From Subdoligranulum variabile (lineage in GTDB: Bacteria > Bacillota > Clostridia > Oscillospirales > Ruminococcaceae), in contig SFOX01000021.1 in the NCBI GenBank assembly GCA_004552305.1, forward strand, positions 1-62,853: 62,853 bases of DNA, given 5' to 3'. Below, piece after piece: positions 44,637 through 52,631 of this stretch (the stretch's first letter is position 1; every line of letters begins with the position of its first letter). The position numbers and the translations under genes were made by a program. The notes beneath the pieces were generated by a model. That model made no database searches. It was given only the letters and a program-made list of their open reading frames with translations, and was not told the DNA's origin.

Positions 44637-46076
44637 TTAATAGGCAATACCCCAGACGACCATCTTCTGCGCAGTCTTGCCGCAGATGGGGCAAACATCG
44701 CTGATGTGTTCCTGGGCAAAAGGCATGCAGCGGCTGGAGAGTCCAAACTCGGACTTCATGGCTTCCTCGCACGCCAGCTCACCGCACCACATGGTCTTGA
44801 TGAACCCGGTGGAGGCAGCTGCCTTTTCTTTGATTTCTTCCTTGGTGGCAGCGCTGGTGGTGCGAGCCTCGCGGTTTTTCAGGGCGCGGTCGTACAGATC
44901 CTTTGCCAGCTCCTGCATAGCAGCGGGGATGGCAGTAGCCAGCTCCTCAAATTTGACGAACTGCTTTTCGCGGGTATCGCGGCGAACCAGCACGCACTGA
45001 CCGTTCTCGATATCGCGGGGACCGACCTCCAAGCGGACCGGCACGCCCTTCATCTCCCACTGGGCAAACTTCCAGCCGGGCTGCTTGTCGCTGTCGTCCA
45101 GCTTGACACGGGCATACTTGCCGATCTCGTCTGCCAGCTCACGGCACTTTTCGATGACACCGGGCTTGTGGGCAGCCACCGGCACGATGACCACCTGCAC
45201 GGGGGCAATCGCCGGGGGCAGGATCAAGCCGTCGTCATCGCCGTGCGCCATAATGATGGCGCCGATCAAACGGGTGGAAACGCCCCAAGAGGTCTGGTAC
45301 GGATACTGCAGGGTGTTGTCGCGCCCGGTAAAGGTCACGTCATAGGCACGGCTGAACTTGTCGCCGAAGTAGTGGCTGGTGCCGCTCTGCAGCGCCTTGC
45401 CGTCCTTCATCATCGCCTCGATGGTGTAGGTCGCCTCGGCACCGGCAAACTTCTCCTTGTCGGTCTTGCGCCCTTTCAGGACGGGGATGCACAGATCGTT
45501 CTCGCAGAAATCCGCGTAGCAGTTCAGCTGCTGCTCGGTTTCCGCCTTTGCCTGCTCGGCGGTTTCGTGGATGGTATGACCCTCCTGCCACCAGAATTCG
45601 CGGGTGCGCAGGAAGGGACGGGTGGATTTTTCCCAGCGGACGACACTGCACCACTGGTTGTACAGCATGGGCAGGTCGCGGTAGGAATGCAGCACATGGC
45701 TGAAATGGTCGCAGAACATCGTTTCGCTGGTGGGGCGCACAGCCAGGCGCTCCTCCAAGGGGTCGCTGCCGCCGGCGGTGACCCATGCCACCTCGGGGGC
45801 AAAGCCGTTGACCAGCTCGCCTTCCTTTTTCAGCAGGCTTTCGGGGATCAGCACGGGCATGGCCACGTTCTCGTGACCGGTCGCCTTAAAACGTCCGTCC
45901 AGAATTTTCTGGATGTTTTCCCAAATGGCATAGCCATAGGGGCGCAGCACCACAAAGCCCTTTACGCTGGAATATTCCACCAGCTCCGCCTTGGTGCAGA
46001 TATCGGTATACCACTGGGCGAAATCGACCTCCTGCGCGGTGATCGCCTCGACCATTTTTTTCTTATCGTTTGCCAT
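44637..46076 (-). CDS. proS: Prolyl-tRNA synthetase, eukaryote/archaea-like type
   Basis: 479 residues, the short class without the bacterial editing insertion. Seen: motif 1 region SVKGFVVLRPYGYAIWE, motif 2 TRPFLRTREFWWQEGHT, motif 3 TSWGVSTRLIGAIIMAH, and the C-terminal zinc-like CxxC (CPICGK) with the final WGIAY tail. ATG at 46074-46076 is behind GAGGAAG. It forms a two-gene operon with acpP, 29 bases upstream. The unusual pairing with acpP is stated as seen. Confidence 0.97.
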   Translation of the reverse strand: MANDKKKMVEAITAQEVDFAQWYTDICTKAELVEYSSVKGFVVLRPYGYAIWENIQKILDGRFKATGHENVAMPVLIPESLLKKEGELVNGFAPEVAWVTAGGSDPLEERLAVRPTSETMFCDHFSHVLHSYRDLPMLYNQWCSVVRWEKSTRPFLRTREFWWQEGHTIHETAEQAKAETEQQLNCYADFCENDLCIPVLKGRKTDKEKFAGAEATYTIEAMMKDGKALQSGTSHYFGDKFSRAYDVTFTGRDNTLQYPYQTSWGVSTRLIGAIIMAHGDDDGLILPPAIAPVQVVIVPVAAHKPGVIEKCRELADEIGKYARVKLDDSDKQPGWKFAQWEMKGVPVRLEVGPRDIENGQCVLVRRDTREKQFVKFEELATAIPAAMQELAKDLYDRALKNREARTTSAATKEEIKEKAAASTGFIKTMWCGELACEEAMKSEFGLSSRCMPFAQEHISDVCPICGKTAQKMVVWGIAY

Positions 46077-46105
46077 ATTCTTCCTCACACTTTTGGGGCG
46101 CAGTA

Positions 46106-46342
46106 TCACACGCGCTCCTGCATATATTTGACCACATCGCCCACGGTGTGGAAATTTTCAATATCCTCGTCGGGGATCTCCACACCGAATTCGTCGGACA
46201 AGGTGGTGATCATATCAATAACGTCCAGACTGTCGGCACCGAAATCGTTGACGATATCGCTGTCAGGGGTGATTTTTTCAGGCTCGACCTCCAGCTGGTC
46301 AGCCAGATATTCACGGATACGGGCAAAAATTTCGGAATCCAT
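46106..46342 (-). CDS. acpP: Acyl carrier protein
   Basis: 78 residues, acidic helical bundle. The phosphopantetheine serine is Ser38 in GADSLDVIDM. It carries acyl chains in fatty-acid synthesis; no other fab gene is present here. ATG follows AAAGGAG. Its promoter is 250 bases upstream at 46595-46623, and the MITE-like element lies between, inside the leader. Confidence 0.96.
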   Translation of the reverse strand: MDSEIFARIREYLADQLEVEPEKITPDSDIVNDFGADSLDVIDMITTLSDEFGVEIPDEDIENFHTVGDVVKYMQERV

Positions 46343-46371
46343 ACAGTTACTCCTTTATAATAAACACTTTA

Positions 46372-46580
46372 GGCAATACCGCACAATTCTAAGTGCCGAT
46401 ACGGCGAGCGAGGTGCGGCAGATGCTAAGCCAAAAGCGCAGGCAATACTTTGTGCTGCAAAGGTGAGCGCCGCCAGTGGCGGACAACCCGACATTGGCGA
46501 GCATTTTGGCAACGCAGATGCCGTGCCGCAGCCGCCGGAGCGGTGCTTAAGCCGTTAGGCGGGAATTGTGCGGTGTTGCC
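46372..46580 (-). repeat. MITE-like element in the acpP leader
   Basis: About 209 bases with terminal repeats GGCAATACCGCACAATTC and GAATTGTGCGGTGTTGCC. The flanks both show TTTA (46368-46371 and 46581-46584), a possible target duplication. The interior shares its ends with the copy at 33178 and adds about 40 bases, including GCGCCGCCAGTGGCGG. No coding capacity. Confidence 0.88.
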
Positions 46581-46594
46581 TTTAATACTCTTAA

Positions 46595-46623
46595 TATATA
46601 GCGTATCTGCCGCGCAATGTCAA
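46595..46623 (-). promoter_or_regulatory. Promoter of acpP-proS
   Basis: On the minus strand consensus TTGACA (46618-46623), 17 bases, TATATA (46595-46600). It is the only strong pair between the transketolase terminator and acpP. Confidence 0.75.
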
Positions 46624-46642
46624 GTGTTTATGAACAATTCAC

Positions 46643-46677
46643 AAAAAACAGGGCGCTGCACAAAGGACAGCGCCCTG
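46643..46677 (-). terminator. Terminator of the split transketolase operon
   Basis: CAGGGCGCTG/CAGCGCCCTG stem followed on the minus strand by TTTTTT. Confidence 0.9.
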
Positions 46678-46695
46678 TATTGACATTCAAAGGGC

Positions 46696-47652
46696 TTACA
46701 CGGTGCCGGGGTAGACCATCTCGCGCACGGTGGCGGCGATGTTCTCGGCGGTCAGACCGTAGTCGCGCAGCACCTCGGCAGCAGGACCGGAATGACCGAA
46801 CTTATCCTGCACGCCGATGCGGCGCACGGGGGTGGGCATCTTTTCGCTCAGCAAAGAGCAGACCGCCTCGCCCAGACCGCCGATGATGTTATGCTCCTCA
46901 ACGGTGATGATGTTGTGGCACTCGCGGGCGGCGGTCAGTATGATCTCCTCGTCCAAGGGCTTGATGGTGGGCATATTGATGACGCGCACGCTGATGCCCT
47001 GACGCTTTGCCAGAACGGCGGCGCGCAGTGCCTCGGCAGTCATCAGACCGGTGGCGATGATGGCGGCATCAAAGCCGTCGGTCAGCTTTTCGCCCTTGCC
47101 GATGTGGAACTCGTAGTTGTCGGGGTTGTGGAACACCGGGCTGGGTAGGCGGGAGAAACGCAGATAGACGGGACCCTCGTAGTTGTAGGCGGCAATGACC
47201 GCGGCGCGTGCCTCAACGTCGTCCGCCGGGCTGAGGATCACCATACCGGGGATGGTGCGCATCAGGGCGATATCCTCGCAGCACTGGTGGGAGGCGCCGT
47301 CCTCACCGACCGAAAGACCGGCGTGGGTGGCGGCGATCTTGACGTTCAGGTGAGGGTAGCCGACGGTGTTGCGGATCTGCTCAAAGGCGCGCCCTGCCGC
47401 AAACATCGCAAAGCTGGACACAAAGGGTACATAGCCCATCGTGCTCATACCGGCGGCAACACCGATCATATTCTGCTCGGCAATGCCACAGTCAAAATGG
47501 CGCTCCGGGTAGGCTTTTTTAAAGATTTCGGTCTTGGTGGCGGCTGCCAGATCGGCATCGAAAACCACCAGATTGTCTGCGCCCTGCTGGGCAAGCTCAA
47601 CCAGCGTGCTGCCGTAGCTTACGCGGGTGGCAATTTTTTTCATATCAGCCAT
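46696..47652 (-). CDS. Transketolase, C-terminal subunit
   Basis: 318 residues: the pyrimidine-binding domain with the cofactor-activating glutamate in FDCGIAEQNMIG, THAGLSVGEDGASHQ, and a C-terminal domain with EEHNIIGGLGEAV. It needs the N-terminal subunit for activity in the pentose phosphate pathway; some such split enzymes act in sulfosugar or other routes instead. The ATG at 47650-47652 overlaps the partner's end by 8 bases; a second ATG three codons on is less well placed. Confidence 0.94.
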   Translation of the reverse strand: MADMKKIATRVSYGSTLVELAQQGADNLVVFDADLAAATKTEIFKKAYPERHFDCGIAEQNMIGVAAGMSTMGYVPFVSSFAMFAAGRAFEQIRNTVGYPHLNVKIAATHAGLSVGEDGASHQCCEDIALMRTIPGMVILSPADDVEARAAVIAAYNYEGPVYLRFSRLPSPVFHNPDNYEFHIGKGEKLTDGFDAAIIATGLMTAEALRAAVLAKRQGISVRVINMPTIKPLDEEIILTAARECHNIITVEEHNIIGGLGEAVCSLLSEKMPTPVRRIGVQDKFGHSGPAAEVLRDYGLTAENIAATVREMVYPGTV

Positions 47653-48514
47653 TGTTGCGCTCGATCTCCTTTTCCAAAGCTTCATATTCGGCACGCAGCT
47701 CGCTCATGGCCTGCTCGTACTCGGCATCGTTGGGTGCCTTGCCGTGCCATTCAACGGCGTTCTCCATATAGCTGACGCCCATGCCCTTGGTAGTGCGCAG
47801 CAGGAAGCAGGTGGGCTTGCCGCTGCCGTGGGAAAGCTCAAACATCTTGAACGCCTGCTCCAGCTCGGCGTAGGAGTTGCCGTTGCAGACGATGGTGTTG
47901 AAGCCGAAGGCGTCCAGCTTGCGGTCCAGCGGCTCGGAGTTCATAACGTCGCGGGTGGTGCCGTCGATCTGCAGACCGTTGACGTCCACCATAATGCAGA
48001 GGTTGTCCAGCTTGTAGTGGTTGGCAAACATAAATGCCTCCCAGCACTGACCTTCCTCAATTTCGCCGTCGCCCAGCAGGGTGTAGACGTTGATGTCGCT
48101 GCCCATCTGCTTGGCGCCCAGCGCCATACCGCAGGCGGTGGAAACGCCCTGACCCAGGCTGCCGGTGCTCATATCCACGCCGGGTACGGTGTTCATATTG
48201 GGGTGACCCTGCAGGTAGCTGCCGGAATGGCGCAGCGTGGGCAGATCCTCCACGGGGAAGAAGCCGCGCTCTGCCAAAGTGGCGTACAAGCCGGGGGCAC
48301 AGTGACCCTTGCTCAGCACAAAGCGGTCACGACCCGGGTCCTTGGGCTGCTCAGGGTCGATGCGCATTTCACGGAAATACAGGTATGTCATCACATCCGC
48401 AGCGGACAAGCTGCCGCCCGGATGCCCGCAGCCTGCGCCGTGGGTAGCCTCAATAATACCCATACGCACGCGGGTCGCTGTCAATTTTAACTGCAGCGTT
48501 TCTGTTTTTGTCAT
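47645..48514 (-). CDS. Transketolase, N-terminal subunit
   Basis: 289 residues: the thiamine-diphosphate-binding domain with GHPGGSLSAADV, SKGHCAPGLYA, MSTGSLGQG, and the GDGEIEEGQCWEA metal-site motif. It is the first gene of the pair and is coupled to the second by overlap. ATG follows CCGGAGGAA. Thiamine diphosphate dependence fits the thiamine uptake gene elsewhere in the window. Confidence 0.95.
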   Translation of the reverse strand: MTKTETLQLKLTATRVRMGIIEATHGAGCGHPGGSLSAADVMTYLYFREMRIDPEQPKDPGRDRFVLSKGHCAPGLYATLAERGFFPVEDLPTLRHSGSYLQGHPNMNTVPGVDMSTGSLGQGVSTACGMALGAKQMGSDINVYTLLGDGEIEEGQCWEAFMFANHYKLDNLCIMVDVNGLQIDGTTRDVMNSEPLDRKLDAFGFNTIVCNGNSYAELEQAFKMFELSHGSGKPTCFLLRTTKGMGVSYMENAVEWHGKAPNDAEYEQAMSELRAEYEALEKEIERNNG

Positions 48515-48581
48515 AGTTATGTTCCTCCGGTCCCTTGGAAATCTAACGGGCGTTATTACGCCACACACTATACTAATATAT

Positions 48582-48609
48582 ATTATACACGATTCGCCGA
48601 ATCTCGCAA
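48582..48609 (-). promoter_or_regulatory. Promoter of the transketolase genes
   Basis: On the minus strand TTGCGA (48604-48609), 16 bases, TATAAT (48582-48587). Confidence 0.7.
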
Positions 48610-48701
48610 GCACTTTTTTCAGATTTGGCGCAGCCCCTTGCCTGTGAGAAAATTTACCGGTTTTTTTGTGCGGTTTGCCCAAAACGTACCAAGCACCGCG
48701 C

Positions 48702-48730
48702 TTGCAAATCGACAGAAACTGTGCGATAAT
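48702..48730 (+). promoter_or_regulatory. Promoter of the cardiolipin synthase gene
   Basis: TTGCAA (48702-48707), 17 bases, GATAAT (48725-48730), 35 bases before the start. Confidence 0.65.
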
Positions 48731-48764
48731 AAGCGTATAGCATTTTGTTGGGAGTGAGGTGCCT

Positions 48765-50327
48765 ATGAAAAACCTAAAGCCTGCGCGACGGCGGCTTTTG
48801 CGCCGGGTGCTGTCGTTTGTTTTCAGCCGCCTGACGCTGACGATCCTTTTGCTGGCTTTGCAGGCGTTTTGGCTGTTTTCGCTGTTTTTCTGGCTGGCGG
48901 ATTACGCCAAGGTCTTTAACATCGCCGGGCTGATCCTCAGCGTGTTGATGTGCTTAGCGCTCATCCGGCAGGATTCCACCGCGCCGGAATTTAAAATCAG
49001 CTGGATGATTTTGTTTATGGTCATGCCGGTGCAGGGCGGGCTGCTGTACCTGCTGTGGGGCAACAAGCGCCCCGCGCGCATTCTGCGCCGCAAACTGGAG
49101 CGTGCCGAGGCGGCGCTGGCACCCCTGCGCCAAGCTGACCCCTTTGCCCAGCAAGAGCTGGAGCGCCAAAACCCGCGCGCTGCGCGAACCGCCCGCTACC
49201 TGCGGGATTACGCCCCCGCGCCGGTGTATAACGGCACGGCGGCGACCTACTACCCCAGCGGCGAAGCGATGTTTGCCGCCATGCTGCCCGCGCTGGAAGG
49301 TGCCGAACACAGCATTTATATTGAGAGCTTTATCATCGGTGAGGGCGAGATGTGGGGGCAGATCCATGAGATCCTGCGCCGCAAAGCCGCCGCCGGGCTG
49401 GACGTGCGCGTCATTTACGACGACGCCGGCTGCCTGACCCTGCTGCCGCACAACTATGCCGAGGTGCTGCAGCGGGAGGGCATCCGCGCGTTCAGCTTCA
49501 ACCGGTTTGTGCCGCTGCTGAACTTGGTGATGAACAACCGCGACCACCGCAAAATTATGGTCATTGACGGGCGCATCGCCTTTACCGGCGGCGTGAATCT
49601 GGCGGACGAATACATCAACCGCATCGCCCGCTTCGGCTACTGGAAGGACAGCGGCGTGCGGCTGGAGGGTCCGGCTGCTGCCGGGTTTGCCAACATTTTT
49701 TTGAGCTTTTGGCGCGGGCATTTCCCCAACGAGGGGCTGGGCGCCGCCGAGAGCCTGCCCCCTGCCCCGCCGCAGCCGACGGACTGTCTGGTGCAGCCCT
49801 TTGCTGACAGCCCCATCGACCGCGAGAGCGTGGCAAAAAATGTCTATCTGGAGCTGATCGCCCAAGCGCAGAACCGGCTGTACCTCTGCACGCCCTACCT
49901 GATTCTGGACGATGATATGCAGACCGCGCTGCGCCTTGCCGCCAAGCGCGGCGTGGACGTGCGCATTTATGTGCCGGGCATCCCCGACAAAAAGACCATC
50001 TATCTGCTGACGCGCAGCTACTTTTTGCACCTATTGCAGGCGGGTGTCAAAATTTACACCTTCAGCCCCGGGTTCCTGCACGCCAAAACCTGGCTGTGTG
50101 ACGACACGGTTGCCTCGGTGGGTACGGTGAACCTTGATTACCGCAGCCTGTATCTGCACTTTGAGTGCGGCACCCTGCTGTACGGCGGCAAGGTTTTGCA
50201 GGATATCGCTGCCGACTTCACCGCGTTGGAGCCCCACTGCCGCGCCGTCTTGCCCGAGGATTGCCGCACAAGCTTTGCGGGTACGATGTTCAGCGCCGTG
50301 CTGCGGCTGGTTGCGCCGCTTTGCTAA
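48765..50327 (+). CDS. cls: Cardiolipin synthase (phospholipase D family)
   Basis: 520 residues. Two N-terminal membrane segments (about 20-80) and a third hydrophobic stretch, then two PLD catalytic motifs: NNRDHRKIMVIDG near residue 262 and FLHAKTWLCDD near 443 (HxK in both). It condenses two phosphatidylglycerols to cardiolipin in the membrane. ATG at 48765 is about 5 bases behind GAGG; a GTG two codons earlier is possible. It is alone in its transcript. Confidence 0.95.
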   Translation: MKNLKPARRRLLRRVLSFVFSRLTLTILLLALQAFWLFSLFFWLADYAKVFNIAGLILSVLMCLALIRQDSTAPEFKISWMILFMVMPVQGGLLYLLWGNKRPARILRRKLERAEAALAPLRQADPFAQQELERQNPRAARTARYLRDYAPAPVYNGTAATYYPSGEAMFAAMLPALEGAEHSIYIESFIIGEGEMWGQIHEILRRKAAAGLDVRVIYDDAGCLTLLPHNYAEVLQREGIRAFSFNRFVPLLNLVMNNRDHRKIMVIDGRIAFTGGVNLADEYINRIARFGYWKDSGVRLEGPAAAGFANIFLSFWRGHFPNEGLGAAESLPPAPPQPTDCLVQPFADSPIDRESVAKNVYLELIAQAQNRLYLCTPYLILDDDMQTALRLAAKRGVDVRIYVPGIPDKKTIYLLTRSYFLHLLQAGVKIYTFSPGFLHAKTWLCDDTVASVGTVNLDYRSLYLHFECGTLLYGGKVLQDIAADFTALEPHCRAVLPEDCRTSFAGTMFSAVLRLVAPLC

Positions 50328-50330
50328 GGG

Positions 50331-50440
50331 CTGATTGCCGGGTTGGCTGCAACGGGCGGCCTATAGGTCGCCCCTACAAACCAACCCGGTATTTTCGCGC
50401 CGCCATCTGACCGCGGGCGGGGCGTGCCCCGCCCCTACAT
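50331..50440 (+). repeat. Intergenic palindromic repeats, copy D
   Basis: Starts with GGGTTGGCTGCAACGGGCGG and has modules GGGCGGCCTATAGGTCGCCCC and GCGGGGCGTGCCCCGC, each followed by CCTAC or CTAC. It lacks the GGACGCAT module of the other copies. Confidence 0.8.
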
Positions 50441-50472
50441 TCCTACCCGAAAAAAGGCTCTTGATAAACCGT

Positions 50473-50504
50473 GAGGTCGCACCGCCCTATGGCAGTGCGA
50501 CCTC
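50473..50504. terminator. Hairpin between cls and the small membrane protein gene
   Basis: GAGGTCGCAC/GTGCGACCTC stem with 12-base loop; followed on the plus strand by TTGTTTTTATTT, so it fits termination of cls. Confidence 0.7.
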
Positions 50505-50510
50505 TTGTTT

Positions 50511-51002
50511 TTATTTGACCCGTGCGGTGTTGTAGGCGCGCACCATCATGGCGGCGTACCACAGCATCACCACGCTGAACGCCACAAAGCAAACCGATGC
50601 CACGCTGACCATGGCAGGCATAAAATGCGCCACACTGTATCCTGCCAGCGGCACGGCGGCCACGGCGGGCATCACCTTGTAATTCTGCCCGGTATGGCGC
50701 AGCATCAAAAGCGCCGTACCCCAGAACATCCACAGGTCGGCGGCGCGCAGCGCGGGTTCCAGCCACAGCCAGCTGCCGCCCTGCCCTGCACCGCACAACA
50801 GCAGCTCCAAGATCAGCTGCCCCACACCCAGCAGCAGGGGCAGCTTGCCCTTGCCCGCCAGCAGAATGTAGCCAACCACCGCCAGCATCGTCAGGCTGAC
50901 TTCCTGCAGGGCGACAGCCTCCGGTACGGCAAGCAGGGCGCGCCCTGCCGCGGTCACACCGATCAAAAGATACGCCAGCGCGGGACGATTGCGTTTATCC
51001 AT
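50511..51002 (-). CDS. Small membrane protein of unknown function
   Basis: 163 residues with about five hydrophobic segments (for example LAYLLIGVTAAGRALLAV, MLAVVGYILLA, WFGTALLM-like region, SVVMLWYAAMMV). It resembles no family that I can name. ATG at 51000-51002 follows GGAGA. It lies downstream of the BlaI-type gene but past that gene's terminator, so it is probably its own unit. Confidence 0.7.
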   Translation of the reverse strand: MDKRNRPALAYLLIGVTAAGRALLAVPEAVALQEVSLTMLAVVGYILLAGKGKLPLLLGVGQLILELLLCGAGQGGSWLWLEPALRAADLWMFWGTALLMLRHTGQNYKVMPAVAAVPLAGYSVAHFMPAMVSVASVCFVAFSVVMLWYAAMMVRAYNTARVK

Positions 51003-51105
51003 AAAGATTCTCCGTTTCCGTTTGGTATTGCCTTTGGTTTTGTTCTTGTATTGTAGCACGAACGCCGCCGCGTTGCAAGACGGCCGGGCAAGCCGCGCCC
51101 AAAAC

Positions 51106-51135
51106 AAAAAGCCCCCGCTCTGTTAAGCGGGGGCT
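51106..51135 (-). terminator. Terminator of the BlaI-type gene
   Basis: AGCCCCCGCT/AGCGGGGGCT stem with 6-base loop, then TTTTTG on the minus strand. Confidence 0.88.
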
Positions 51136-51144
51136 TGGTGGCGG

Positions 51145-51513
51145 TTATTGGGCGTTCTCGCGCAGGGCGGCGCGCATTTCCTTTTGGATCTGCGGCGTGG
51201 TTTCGTATTTCTGCATCAGGAACGACAGCAGCTCGGGCAGCTCTGCGGCGGGCAGACGTTCGTTGATGACCTGTGCCAGATACTCCGCCTGCGACATGGC
51301 GGGTTCAAAGGTGCGGGCGTAGGTCTTGCCGCTGCGCACAAAGCCGACTTCGCGCAGCAGCCCCTTTTCCATCAGGCTGTTCAGCATGGAGAAAATGGAA
51401 CGCTCCTTCCATTTGCGGTCCACGCAGGTCGCGACGACTTCAGTTTGCGCCATGGCATGATCCGCCTGCCAAAAAATTTGCATAATTTGTTGTTCACTCT
51501 TGGTCAGATGCAT
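51145..51513 (-). CDS. BlaI/MecI/CopY-family repressor
   Basis: 122 residues. Winged helix at the N-terminus (LTKSEQQIMQIFW, then SIFSMLNSLMEKGLL) and a C-terminal dimer helix. Family members repress beta-lactamase or copper genes and are inactivated by a BlaR1-type sensor protease or metals; no blaR1 is adjacent. ATG follows TAGGAGAG. Its own promoter is consensus and may be autoregulated. Confidence 0.9.
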   Translation of the reverse strand: MHLTKSEQQIMQIFWQADHAMAQTEVVATCVDRKWKERSIFSMLNSLMEKGLLREVGFVRSGKTYARTFEPAMSQAEYLAQVINERLPAAELPELLSFLMQKYETTPQIQKEMRAALRENAQ

Positions 51514-51548
51514 GGTGCTATTCTCTCCTATTGTTAGATTATATTAAG

Positions 51549-51577
51549 ATAGTATCGCTTTTTGAAACAAATGTCAA
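51549..51577 (-). promoter_or_regulatory. Promoter of the BlaI-type gene
   Basis: On the minus strand TTGACA (51572-51577), 17 bases, TACTAT (51549-51554). Confidence 0.8.
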
Positions 51578-51827
51578 TGTATTTTTGAGAAATTTTTACC
51601 AAAATTTTATATTTTTACAATCAGCAAAAACTTGCGCCGTGTTTCGTAAAGTATCTGAAGTCTGCCACACTTTATCCATCGTTTCAACGTCAGAATCTTG
51701 ATGCTTTCATCGAGGTGTGTCGGATTCTGACACACCCTGCCACGCATCATTTTTAAGGTGATTTTCTCCTATTTTGTACTACCCTTTACCCCCCCCCCAT
51801 TTTATGGATTATTGTTGTTCGCGCCCA
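51578..51827. other. AT-rich gap between BlaI-type gene and sigK, no gene seen
   Basis: It contains a GTGTGTC/GACACAC hairpin (51715-51721 and 51729-51735), an overlapping CAGAATC/GATTCTG pair and a run of ten C (51789-51798). Base composition is clearly lower in GC than the surroundings. No open frame with a ribosome site was found. Confidence 0.5.
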
Positions 51828-52541
51828 TCACGGTTTCGGCAAGATGTATTTTTGTTGCAGCGCCGTCAGGGCGCGCTTTTCCAAGCGGGATACATAGCTG
51901 CGGCTGATCTTCAATTGTTCGGCGGTCTGCTGCTGGGTCAGCGGTGCGCCGCCCCCAAGACCGTAGCGCAGCTCCAGCACCCGGCGTTCGCGCGGTGGCA
52001 GCGCCTGCACATCGCGCCGCAGCTGCGCCCATTCGCTGCGGTTTTCACATTCCTGCGTCATATCGGCGTCGTCCTGCAGGGTGTCCGCCAAGGTCAACGG
52101 TGCGCCGTTGCCGTCCCCGCCGCCCTCCAGCGGCTCCTGCAGCGAAACGGTCGCACCCTCCCGCCGCCTGCGCCGCAGCTCCATGCGCAGCTCGTTCTCG
52201 ATACAGCGGCTGGCGTAGCTGGAGAATTTTCTCGCACGGCAGGCATCGTAGGTGTCCACCGCCTTGATCAGCCCGATGCACCCGATGGACACCATATCCT
52301 CCTGCGAGCCTGCGGCACTGAAATATTTTTTAGCGATGTGTGCGACCAGCCGCAGATTGTGGCGGATCAGCGTGTCCCGCGCTTGGGTGCGCGCCGCCCC
52401 GCCCTGCTGCAAGGCTGCCAAGGCGTCCCGCTCCTGCGCGGGGGTAAGCGGGCGCGGAAAGCTGCCACTCTCCAGATGCAGCGCCAGATACAAAATATGC
52501 CCCGCCGCTGCCTGCAAAAACACACCCAAAATTCCCAGCAT
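51828..52541 (-). CDS. sigK: Sporulation sigma factor, sigma-K type
   Basis: 237 residues. The N-terminus is hydrophobic (LGILGVFLQAAAGHILYLALHL), like the pro-sequence of pro-sigma-K, followed by SFPRPLTPAQE. Region 2: LIRHNLRLVAHIAKKYF and SIGCIGLIKAVDTYDACRARKFSSYASRCIENE (quoted in parts). Region 4: RERRVLELRYGLGG and the SRSYVSRLEKRAL helix-turn-helix. Sigma-E is the main alternative, but length and pro-region favour sigma-K. The frame is unbroken, so no skin-type element splits it here. The start is ATG at 52541 (GTG at 52550 possible); the ribosome site lies in a hairpin. Confidence 0.85.
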   Translation of the reverse strand: MLGILGVFLQAAAGHILYLALHLESGSFPRPLTPAQERDALAALQQGGAARTQARDTLIRHNLRLVAHIAKKYFSAAGSQEDMVSIGCIGLIKAVDTYDACRARKFSSYASRCIENELRMELRRRRREGATVSLQEPLEGGGDGNGAPLTLADTLQDDADMTQECENRSEWAQLRRDVQALPPRERRVLELRYGLGGGAPLTQQQTAEQLKISRSYVSRLEKRALTALQQKYILPKP

Positions 52542-52547
52542 CAGCCC

Positions 52548-52580
52548 CACCCCCTGCCGCAGTATACGCGGCAGGGGGTG
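52548..52580 (-). promoter_or_regulatory. Hairpin masking the sigK ribosome-binding site
   Basis: Perfect 13-bp arms (52548-52560 and 52568-52580) with 7-base loop. On the minus strand the 3' arm is GCGGCAGGGGGTG, which contains the purine-rich ribosome site eight bases before the ATG. Translation should be reduced unless the stem opens. Confidence 0.7.
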
Positions 52581-52593
52581 TGTGCTATGCCAA

Positions 52594-52626
52594 AAAAGCC
52601 GAAACGCCCGTAGGGCATTTCGGCTT
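52594..52626 (-). terminator. Terminator behind the methionine-gamma-lyase-family gene
   Basis: AAGCCGAAA-GCCC stem (one mismatch) with TTTTTT on the minus strand. It separates the murD run from sigK. Confidence 0.85.
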
Positions 52627-52631
52627 TGGAA

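Noticed and set aside
51789..51798. Run of ten C as a phase-variable switch
   Set aside because: It lies outside any supported gene and outside a recognised promoter; it may still vary in length but no functional target is visible.
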